33,775 bases of DNA from Bacteroidota bacterium (GTDB lineage: Bacteria; Bacteroidota; Bacteroidia; Chitinophagales; Chitinophagaceae), in the NCBI GenBank assembly GCA_018268035.1, contig JAFDXI010000068.1, positions 1 to 33,775 on the forward strand. The letters run 5' to 3'. The notes beneath the pieces were generated by a model that saw only the letters and a list, made by a program, of their open reading frames with translations, did no database searches and was not told the origin of the DNA. This document shows, piece after piece, positions 1 to 7,498 of this stretch. Position 1 is the stretch's first letter, and every line of letters begins with the position of its first letter. The translations under genes were made by a program, and so were the position numbers.

Positions 1-189
1 TCAGAAATCTTTTAGTTTCTGATAGGAGACTTTTATTCCAAAAAGTATATTTAATAATGCAGTAAAATCAATACTTTCATGGACATTATCCTGTGTTTTT
101 AAAAAAAGTCCGGATGGTAGTGATTGATTTTCAATAAAAACAAGAACATCTGCTACATTAATGCAAATTGTCTCTACTATATAGCTCAA
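1..189 (-). CDS. Possible small hypothetical protein or gene fragment
   Basis: A 62-codon open frame with a TTG start; its stop codon falls exactly on the left edge of the window. I recognise no domain. The frame has no ATG, and it stays open for about 15 more codons upstream, towards the secDF promoter and start. It could be a small gene, the remnant of one, or chance. The absence of an ATG and its position beneath the secDF promoter region argue against a normal gene. I do not assign a function. Confidence 0.2.
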   Translation of the reverse strand: MSYIVETICINVADVLVFIENQSLPSGLFLKTQDNVHESIDFTALLNILFGIKVSYQKLKDF

Positions 190-202
190 ACCACTATCTT
201 TG
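168..202 (+). promoter_or_regulatory. Candidate promoter of secDF
   Basis: TATCTTTG at 195-202 fits the Bacteroidota -7 element TAnnTTTG exactly. A TTG at 168-170 lies 24 bases upstream, slightly more than the usual 17-23. The box ends 34 bases before the chosen secDF start codon. This is pattern matching only. Confidence 0.45.
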
Positions 203-236
203 CCGCTCTCAAAAAAAATGTAAATACGTTTTAATT

Positions 237-3200
237 ATGCAACTGAAAGGATTGGTGCGTTTTTTTGCGCTTGCTTTGATACTAATTTGCTTGTACCAAT
301 TGTCTTTTACCTTTATTGTCCGTAGCTATGAGTCTTCTATGAATCAGAAGGCAGCTGCCTGGGTAAAAGCGAACTACCCCGATGCTGATAAAAAATATCC
401 AGGTGATAAAACCCTTCGGGAACTTTATAGTGATAGCCTCGAAGTGTTTCAGAAACAAAGACTGCAACATTTATTGGATAGCTCAAAAAACATCAATATT
501 GGACCATTTGGAATGGTTACTTACCAATCGGCCAAAGACAAAGAGTTAATGCTGGGTCTTGACCTGCAGGGTGGCATGAGTGTAACAATGGAAGTGGGCC
601 TTGATGGATTGATTAAATCATTGGCCAACTATACCAAAGACCCCACCTTCAACAAAGCTTTAGATGCAGCAGTAAAAAAGAAAGCCACTTCTGGCGCCGA
701 TCTTATTTCGCTTTTTTATACTGAATTTCAAAATGCAAGTGCCAGTGCACAGTTAGCTCCATATTTTGTAACCCGCAGTAATGGAAAAATAACTTATACA
801 TCTTCCAATGATGCTGTTATCAGATATTTAAGAGACCAGGCTGTGAGCGCTTTTTCCAATACTGTAAATATCTTAACTACCCGTATTGACAGGTTTGGTG
901 TGGCTTCACCTAATATCAATCCTGATCCGGCAAAAGGAATAATCAATATAGAACTTGCAGGTATCAATGACCCTGAAAGGGTGAGACATTACCTGCAATC
1001 AACAGCCAACCTGCAGTTTTTTGAAGTATATAACATCAATGATATTGGAAATAATATTTTAACTGCTGAAAAGTCTTTATCCAATTACCTGAAAGGTGTT
1101 TCAGATACAACAAAATCTACAACTGATACTTTAAAAGCAGCTGCAGATACTTCAAAAAATACTGTTACAGTTGCACACAATGATACTAATCAGATTGCTG
1201 GTTTTGGCAATGCTCAAAGTCCTGCTGCAAATGCCAATACTTCTACAGCGAAGGCAGGTGCAGATTCAAATGAAATCAGAAGAAAGGAAATGCCTTTACG
1301 TTCCATCATCCAGTTTTCACAACCTTATCAGGATAAATCAACAGGAAAAGAACAATATCCGGCAAACATTGGATATGTATCTATCAATGATACAGCTACT
1401 TTAAATTCTTATTTGAGCCTCGATAATATAAAATCCAAGTTTCCCGCGAATCTTGAATTTTTATATGGCAAACCAGAAGATGCTACAAATAACCAGGGTG
1501 CCAATAGTGTAGTGGTTTTATACGCAGTAAAGACACTTGATAATGGCACCGCACAATTAGAAGGCGAGCATGTAAGCGATGCCCGTTCAGATTATGACGA
1601 AAGAGGAAGGCCAGCAATTAAAATGGAAATGGATGCAACCGGCGCCAAGATTTGGTCTAAAATGACAACAGCTAATGTGGGAAAACCTATTGCTATTGTT
1701 TTGGATAATGTTGTGTATAGCGCTCCATTTGTAAATGGTCCTATTCCTAATGGCTCATCAGAAATTTCTGGCAACTTCAGTCAGACTGAAGCTACAGACC
1801 TTGCAGATATCTTGAAGTCTGGTAAACTGCCGGCACCAGCAAAAATTGTGGCAGAACAACAGGTGGGTCCAACACTTGGTCAGGATGCTGTCAGAGGTGG
1901 TTCAATGTCTTTCCTTGTTTCCTTCCTCGTGATTTTTATCCTGATGTTGATATACTATAATACAGGTGGTTGGGTAGCCAATATTGCTTTAATATTAAAC
2001 CTGCTGTTTACCATTGGTATCTTAAGCGCCCTCGGCTTTACGCTGACGGCGCCAGGTATAGCAGGCCTTGTACTAACCATAGGTATGGCAGTGGATACCA
2101 ATGTTATCATCTTTGAAAGGATAAAGGAAGAGCTCACCAAAGGCAAGAGCTATATCTTAGCTGTCAGCGATGGTTATAAACGTTCTTATGCACCTGTAAT
2201 AGATGCCCACGTTACTACATTCCTCACTGCTGCTATATTATTCATTTTTGGTCTTGGACCTGTGCTTGGTTTTGCAACCACTCAGATGCTGGGTATTGCA
2301 TTGTCTTTGTTTTGCGGCATCTTAATTTCAAGGTTAATCACAGATTTTTATACCAATAAACAAAGGCACTTTAAATACTTTACAAAAGTTTCAGAAAAAG
2401 TGTTTAAACATGCAGACTTTAAATTTATTGAATACAGAAAAGTAGCTTATGCAATTTCCGTTGTTGTATTGATTTTAGGTGTTGGGTCATTCTTCCACGG
2501 CTTTGATGAAGGCGTAGAATTTAAAGGTGGCCGCAGTTATACCATCACTTTCGATAAACCTTACAATACATCAGAAGTAGCAGATGCTTTAAAACCTGTC
2601 TTTGAAGATTTGCCAATTGTAAAAACTGTAGGCTCTGCCAACCAGTTAAACATTACCACAGCTTATTTGATTAATCAGCCTGGACAAAATGTAGATTCAA
2701 TTGTTGAGAAGACATTATATACAGGATTGAAAAAATTCCTGCCAGAGGGAACATCATATAGTACATTCCAATCGAAATATAAACAGGCTTCACAAAAAGT
2801 GCTGCCTTCTATCTCTGATGATTTGAAGAGTGGCGCCAAGAAAGCAACTATTATTTCTATCATCATTATTTGTTTGTACATCTTCATCCGTTTCCGGGAC
2901 TGGAGATATTCGCTTGGAACAATTGTATCATTACTGCATGACGTATTGGTAACACTTGCTGTATTTAGCTTCCTGAAGAGTGTGGTACCTTTCCCGCTCG
3001 AAATTGACCAGTATTTTATTGCGGCGATATTAACGGTAATAGGTTTCTCAATGAATGATACCATCATTGTTTATGACCGTATCCGTGAAGATTCTGGTTT
3101 GATGCGAGGTGATTCAAAAGAACATATTATTAACCGTGCTATCAACCAGACACTGAGCAGAACAGTGATGACATCTCTGACTGTGTTCTTAACTCTTTTG

Positions 3201-3365
3201 ATATTATTTATTTTCGGTGGTGAAGTAACCAGAGGTTTTGCTTTTGCAATGTTGATAGGTGTTATCACTGGCACTTACTCTTCAATCTTTGTAGCAGCGC
3301 CTATACTTATTGATTTTGCCAAAGACAAACCTTTGGGTGGTGCAGGTCAAAACAAAAAGAAATAA
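237..3365 (+). CDS. secDF: Protein translocase subunit SecDF (fused SecD and SecF)
   Basis: This is an inner-membrane accessory factor of the SecYEG translocon that uses the proton gradient to help pull proteins out on the periplasmic side. I chose the ATG at 237 (1042 aa) over a longer frame because it directly precedes the first membrane helix (QLKGLVRFFALALILICLYQ) and follows a good promoter box. The SecD half shows the LGLDLQGGM motif (D109) and the conserved six-helix region (GMAVDTNVIIFERIKEEL). The SecF half begins near residue 745, with EFKGGR at 761-766 and the GFSMNDTIIVYDRIRE signature. SecD and SecF fused in one chain is the normal state in Bacteroidota. An unusual Thr/Ala/Asn-rich, low-complexity stretch lies in the periplasmic domain at about residues 290-352. 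A rho-independent terminator follows at once, so it is probably a single-gene transcript. Confidence 0.97.
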   Translation: MQLKGLVRFFALALILICLYQLSFTFIVRSYESSMNQKAAAWVKANYPDADKKYPGDKTLRELYSDSLEVFQKQRLQHLLDSSKNINIGPFGMVTYQSAKDKELMLGLDLQGGMSVTMEVGLDGLIKSLANYTKDPTFNKALDAAVKKKATSGADLISLFYTEFQNASASAQLAPYFVTRSNGKITYTSSNDAVIRYLRDQAVSAFSNTVNILTTRIDRFGVASPNINPDPAKGIINIELAGINDPERVRHYLQSTANLQFFEVYNINDIGNNILTAEKSLSNYLKGVSDTTKSTTDTLKAAADTSKNTVTVAHNDTNQIAGFGNAQSPAANANTSTAKAGADSNEIRRKEMPLRSIIQFSQPYQDKSTGKEQYPANIGYVSINDTATLNSYLSLDNIKSKFPANLEFLYGKPEDATNNQGANSVVVLYAVKTLDNGTAQLEGEHVSDARSDYDERGRPAIKMEMDATGAKIWSKMTTANVGKPIAIVLDNVVYSAPFVNGPIPNGSSEISGNFSQTEATDLADILKSGKLPAPAKIVAEQQVGPTLGQDAVRGGSMSFLVSFLVIFILMLIYYNTGGWVANIALILNLLFTIGILSALGFTLTAPGIAGLVLTIGMAVDTNVIIFERIKEELTKGKSYILAVSDGYKRSYAPVIDAHVTTFLTAAILFIFGLGPVLGFATTQMLGIALSLFCGILISRLITDFYTNKQRHFKYFTKVSEKVFKHADFKFIEYRKVAYAISVVVLILGVGSFFHGFDEGVEFKGGRSYTITFDKPYNTSEVADALKPVFEDLPIVKTVGSANQLNITTAYLINQPGQNVDSIVEKTLYTGLKKFLPEGTSYSTFQSKYKQASQKVLPSISDDLKSGAKKATIISIIIICLYIFIRFRDWRYSLGTIVSLLHDVLVTLAVFSFLKSVVPFPLEIDQYFIAAILTVIGFSMNDTIIVYDRIREDSGLMRGDSKEHIINRAINQTLSRTVMTSLTVFLTLLILFIFGGEVTRGFAFAMLIGVITGTYSSIFVAAPILIDFAKDKPLGGAGQNKKK

Positions 3366-3390
3366 AGAAACATCAGTTGATATAATTCAA

Positions 3391-3414
3391 AGCAGCCGTT
3401 TGGCTGCTTTTTTT
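3391..3414 (+). terminator. Rho-independent terminator after secDF
   Basis: AGCAGCC and GGCTGCT (3391-3397 and 3402-3408) form a perfect 7-bp stem with a 4-base loop, followed directly by a run of T to 3414. It starts 26 bases after the secDF stop codon. Confidence 0.85.
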
Positions 3415-3594
3415 AATTGTCCAATACAATTGGATGAATAAAAATGTATATAAATACATCCATTTTCGTTACACTTGTTTCACCATAAATTATAATCATT
3501 GCAATCACATTGATGCCTTGAGAAAAATCTATTTTTATCAAGATACAATTTCAGAACAACTACTCATATTCGTTATCCATTTAAAACATAACCT

Positions 3595-3942
3595 GTGAAT
3601 AAAGAAGTGGTCGCCTATAATAATGCTCAGGCAGAAGAAGATAAAAAAATCTGCAATTTACTTTACCAGGAAATCAACAAACATTTACCTGAAGCAGAAA
3701 ATAAAATCTGACATGCTCACCCGGTATGGTTTTTAAATGGAAATCCTATAACAGGATATAGCAAGCTCATAGGCTCTGTTCGATTGTTATTTAGGAGCGG
3801 CCAGTCATTTGATGAAGAAATTTTACAAAAAGAAGGCAAATTAAAAGCTGCCAAAATCCGTTATACAACAGCAAATCAAATCAATACAAATGATCTCAAA
3901 CGCTGGATTGAAAAGGGAAGAAAAATACAATGGGACTATTAA
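3595..3942 (+). pseudogene. DUF1801-family gene interrupted by one in-frame TGA
   Basis: From a GTG at 3595 the frame reads VNKEVVAYNNAQAEEDKKIC, then ...LPEAENKI, a TGA at 3709-3711, then HAHPVWFLNGNPITGYSKL and on to ...DLKRWIEKGRKIQWDY and TAA. From memory of the family, this is a nearly full-length DUF1801 protein (about 115 residues; small YdhG-like proteins of unknown function), with typical HPVWFLxGNPIxGY and KxIQWDY motifs. The family usually has Trp just before HAHPVWF, so the break is explained by one change, TGG to TGA. The rest of the frame is intact, which suggests recent inactivation or a sequencing error. No ATG replaces the GTG, and an in-frame TAA lies just upstream. The flanks (3415-3594 and 3943-4101) are AT-rich and I see no gene in them. 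I know of no reason to read the TGA as selenocysteine. Confidence 0.75.
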
Positions 3943-4101
3943 AATATAGTAAAGCTAAAAGGTGTTCTTGAATGATTGAAAAAAATCTTCTGCGAGTTTT
4001 TAAACTAATGCTTTTAAAAAATTTGATGCAGAATTTTTTAATGAAGAGAAATGATAAAACACTTCTGATAGAAAGACTATAATTTTATTATCCGAAAATT
4101 T

Positions 4102-4887
4102 TTATCCCGCTATCAACACTTCAATACCTGCATCTTCAAGACGTTTTTTATCATCCTGTTCGATACCTTTATCTGTAACTACTTTTTGAATTTTATCTAA
4201 ACCGCAGATAAATGCAAGGCTTTTTCTTTTAAACTTGCTGCTGTCGGTAACAAGGATAACTTCTTTTGCAATCTCAATCATGATTTCATTCAAATGTGCC
4301 TCATCAATATTAGGTGTGAAAATCCCTTGTTTTGTATCAAAACCATCAGTGCTTAAAAAAACTTTATCTACAAAAAAACTACGCAGGTTTTTTTCTGCTA
4401 AAGGCCCAACAAGGCTCATCGCATTTTGCCTGAGATAACCTCCGGGGATGATTACATTAACAGCGCTGTGTGCCATCAAAAGGTCTGCAATATTGAGTGC
4501 ATTGGTAATTACATTTAAATGCCTGATTCCATCTATGTGTTTTATTATCTCTGATGTGGTAGTGCCACTGTCAATGATAATGGTATCGCCATTATTGATG
4601 AGTGAAGAAGCGAGTTTACCAATAGCAGCTTTTTCAACTGAATGTAGTTTATGTTTTTCTGCAATGCGCTGATCAATGCTCACCAGGTTTTCAGTATGGA
4701 TAGCACCTCCTCTTGCACGCACCAACAGGTTTTTCCTTTCAAGGTGTCCCAGGTCATTACGTATTGTAACTTCACTCACGTTAAATTCTTTGCTCAACTG
4801 CGACACCATCACCTCACCTGTTTCCTTTATATGCTCCAGGATTTTCTTTCGTCTTGATACGGTAAACCTTTCTTTTCTTTCAGGCAT
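4102..4887 (-). CDS. DeoR/GlpR-family transcriptional regulator
   Basis: This is a sugar-phosphate-type repressor. The N-terminal winged helix-turn-helix covers roughly residues 10-65 (RRKKILEHIKETGEVMVSQL, then EVTIRNDLGHLERKNLLVRA), ending in the family's RARGGA. The C-terminal DeoRC sensor domain (about 75-240) has GDTIIIDSGTTTSEI, GP.A, the FLSTDGFD segment and VILVTDSSKF. I chose the ATG at 4887 (261 aa) over a TTG six codons upstream; both keep the whole domain. Proteins of this family usually bind a phosphorylated sugar intermediate and control a neighbouring catabolic operon, but no sugar gene lies next to it here, so its target cannot be read from context. Its nearest same-strand neighbour, the permease, is about 130 bp upstream. 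Confidence 0.92.
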   Translation of the reverse strand: MPERKERFTVSRRKKILEHIKETGEVMVSQLSKEFNVSEVTIRNDLGHLERKNLLVRARGGAIHTENLVSIDQRIAEKHKLHSVEKAAIGKLASSLINNGDTIIIDSGTTTSEIIKHIDGIRHLNVITNALNIADLLMAHSAVNVIIPGGYLRQNAMSLVGPLAEKNLRSFFVDKVFLSTDGFDTKQGIFTPNIDEAHLNEIMIEIAKEVILVTDSSKFKRKSLAFICGLDKIQKVVTDKGIEQDDKKRLEDAGIEVLIAG

Positions 4888-5015
4888 GCTTTTATTTTGT
4901 TTCAAATAAAGATATTACAAAAAAAAGCATTTTTTGTTTCTTATGTTTTTCTATGTATGTATAAATCTACCTGAAAGCTCAGGGATAAGTTTTGCAAATT
5001 GACAGGCAGAAGATC

Positions 5016-7415
5016 TTATTCTGCCCTCAAACTTTTTACCGGACTCATCAACGCTGCTTTTACAGAATGAAAGCTCACTGTGATCAAAGCTATTAATACA
5101 GTAACCATTGCCGTAACAACAAAAACATACATATTCACTGGTATCCTGAATGCATAATCCTGCAACCAGTTTTTACTCATCCACCAGGCCAGAGGTGATG
5201 CGATAAGAATTGCCACGCCAACCAATAATAAAAAGTTTTTTGCTATAAGGATAGTAATATTACCGATGTTAGCACCTAACACCCTTCTTATTCCTATTTC
5301 CTTTGTGCGCTGAACTGTTGTAAATGCAGCCAGGCCAAATAAACCAAGACAGGCCAGAATAATTGCAAGGCTTGCAGCCATTGTAAACAAAACAGAGGTT
5401 TGTTGTTCTGAAAGATATAATTTATTGTAATCGTCTTCAAGGAAATGATAGTTGAATGGCCTGTCAGGTATGCGTTGTTTCCACACTGTTTCCAATCTTC
5501 CCAATGTTGCCTGCATATCATTGCCATTGATTCGTAATAAAAAATTGCGGGAGAAACCCGGGTCAAGAAAAATCAGCATAGGGCCAATAGGCTCTTTCAG
5601 GCTACTGAAATTAAAATCCTTTACAACACCTACTACAGACCCGGATTGTCCTTTTTCAACCTGCCTGCCGATCGCCTGTTGCGGAGACCACCCTATTTTC
5701 TTAGCCAGTGTTTCATTGATGATGTATGGTTGTTTATAATTTACACCACCATTAGAAGTATCCATCATCGAAAAGTCTGATTCGTTAAAATCACGCCCTG
5801 CATCAAGTCGCATCTTCGTGGTTTTGATAAAATCAAGTGCTACCGGCATTGCAGTCACAGAGATGTCATGTTTTCCTTTTTCATCCACCACAGTAATACC
5901 ATCACCCCAACCTACATATTCAGGCGTATCATAGGAAGCTGTAATACTCTCTACACCTTTTATCTGCGAGAATGCATCTTTCAATAACTTAAATTGATCC
6001 AGCATTTTGCCGCCAATAGGCAATACAAGAAGATGATCTTTATCATAACCAAGATTCTTTGTCTTCATAAAATTCATCTGTTGCAGGATGATGACTGTAT
6101 AAATAATAAGAAAAACAGAAATACCAAATTGTGTAACGATAAGGGATTTGCGCAGTAAATTATTGCCGCCAGTAAACCTGAATCCACTTTTCAATACTCC
6201 AATGATAGAAGTTCCTGACAACATTAATGCCGGATATAAACCTGCAAAAAAACTTACAGTAATGGTAAACAACAACAAAGATATTACAGGTAAAGGCTGC
6301 ATCAACACCTTCGATGTAAAATGCATCCCTGTGATCTCATTGAAATAGGGTAATAGCAATATGCTTAAAATAAATGCAATCAACGCTGCAATGAATGTTA
6401 ATATAAATGATTCACCCATGAACTGTGAAAACACCATTTGTTTTGACGCACCCATCACTTTACGCATACCTATTTCTCCTGTTCTGCCAGATGCCTGCGC
6501 AGTGGCAAGATTGGTATAATTGGCACAGGCAATAATTAATATTAAGAATGCTATGATGGCAAACATATAAATGTAAGTAATGCTGCCATTGGGTTCAAAG
6601 CCAGGCAGTGCTGAATATAAATGCACCCTCGTTAATGGTTCAAGGTTATATCGCAGGTAATCCTGTCCCTTCAATCCGGCATCAGTTTTAAATGATGCTG
6701 TTGAAGTAAAATCGTTGATTTGTTGTTGCAACTGTGAAATATTTTTTGTATCCTGCACCAATAGATAAGTAATCCAGTTAGCAGTCCACCAGGTTTCGGT
6801 TTTTACACTATTACCAATATTCAGAAATGATGTTGCAAAATCAAATTTCAATTGTGAGTTTTGAGGTACGTCTGCAAAAACACCTGACACACGTAAATCT
6901 TTACCACCACATGTTATGATTTTATTCATCGCATCATTAGAACCAAAATATTTTTTTGCCATTGATTTTGATATAGCAATTTTATCAGTTGCATCCAAAG
7001 CGGTAGCCTGGTTGCCTTCAATAAAATGAAATGAAAACATTTTGAAAAAAGTGGAGTCAGCATATAACACCCTTGGTTCATCAAAGACTTTATCACCGCT
7101 TTTTATAACATTATGGTTGATAAATGTGCGAGCCTCATCTTGCACCAATGGGAACCTGCGTTTAAACTCAGGTCCTACTTTAGATCCTGTATTAGCAATA
7201 TTATTATCTGTACCACCTGAACCGTAATCCATCGTTACCCTTACAATACGATCAGCATTCACATTAAATTTATCATAACTCATTTCATGGTTAATATAAA
7301 CCCCAATCAACAAACAAGCACACAACCCAACAGTCAGCCCGAAAATATTAATGATCGAATACAATTTATTTTTCCTGATGTTGCGAAATGCTGTTTTAAA
7401 ATAATTTTTAAACAT
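5016..7415 (-). CDS. FtsX/MacB-type ABC transporter permease (two-module)
   Basis: This is a 799-residue inner-membrane protein of the large FtsX-like permease group that is common in Bacteroidota. A helix at about residues 20-41 is followed by a periplasmic MacB-type domain (about 45-275). Four helices then fall at roughly 281-303, 336-356, 373-397 and 424-446, a second periplasmic domain follows, and three helices lie near 683-785. The cytoplasmic coupling motif occurs twice: GEIGMRKVMGA near 313-323, and KEIGIRRVLGA before the C-terminal helices. So one chain carries two FtsX modules and could form the membrane part of a type VII (MacB-like) exporter or mechanotransmitter. No ATPase (LolD/MacB) gene is adjacent. 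It lies 83 bp downstream of a paralogue (7499-9919) on the same strand and is likely co-transcribed. The substrate is unknown. Confidence 0.92.
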   Translation of the reverse strand: MFKNYFKTAFRNIRKNKLYSIINIFGLTVGLCACLLIGVYINHEMSYDKFNVNADRIVRVTMDYGSGGTDNNIANTGSKVGPEFKRRFPLVQDEARTFINHNVIKSGDKVFDEPRVLYADSTFFKMFSFHFIEGNQATALDATDKIAISKSMAKKYFGSNDAMNKIITCGGKDLRVSGVFADVPQNSQLKFDFATSFLNIGNSVKTETWWTANWITYLLVQDTKNISQLQQQINDFTSTASFKTDAGLKGQDYLRYNLEPLTRVHLYSALPGFEPNGSITYIYMFAIIAFLILIIACANYTNLATAQASGRTGEIGMRKVMGASKQMVFSQFMGESFILTFIAALIAFILSILLLPYFNEITGMHFTSKVLMQPLPVISLLLFTITVSFFAGLYPALMLSGTSIIGVLKSGFRFTGGNNLLRKSLIVTQFGISVFLIIYTVIILQQMNFMKTKNLGYDKDHLLVLPIGGKMLDQFKLLKDAFSQIKGVESITASYDTPEYVGWGDGITVVDEKGKHDISVTAMPVALDFIKTTKMRLDAGRDFNESDFSMMDTSNGGVNYKQPYIINETLAKKIGWSPQQAIGRQVEKGQSGSVVGVVKDFNFSSLKEPIGPMLIFLDPGFSRNFLLRINGNDMQATLGRLETVWKQRIPDRPFNYHFLEDDYNKLYLSEQQTSVLFTMAASLAIILACLGLFGLAAFTTVQRTKEIGIRRVLGANIGNITILIAKNFLLLVGVAILIASPLAWWMSKNWLQDYAFRIPVNMYVFVVTAMVTVLIALITVSFHSVKAALMSPVKSLRAE

Positions 7416-7423
7416 GTTTAATC

Positions 7424-7498
7424 AATTACGAATTAAAAATTACGAATTACGTTTGTTCTTATATCAATCCTCAATTAACAATCATCAATTGTCAATTA
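7424..7498 (+). repeat. Intergenic AT-rich repeat element, copy 1
   Basis: This stretch fills the gap between the two permease genes. It begins with two units built on AATTACGAATTA (7424-7450) and ends with a block of the type CAATTAACAATCATCAATT (about 7472-7498). The same two-part layout recurs at 27776-27840, and on the opposite strand at 31386-31475. It does not encode a protein. Its origin is unknown. Confidence 0.6.

Noticed and set aside
3709-3711. The in-frame TGA as a possible selenocysteine codon.
   Set aside because: The family has Trp at this place, and I saw no obvious selenocysteine insertion hairpin after it; a nonsense mutation is simpler.
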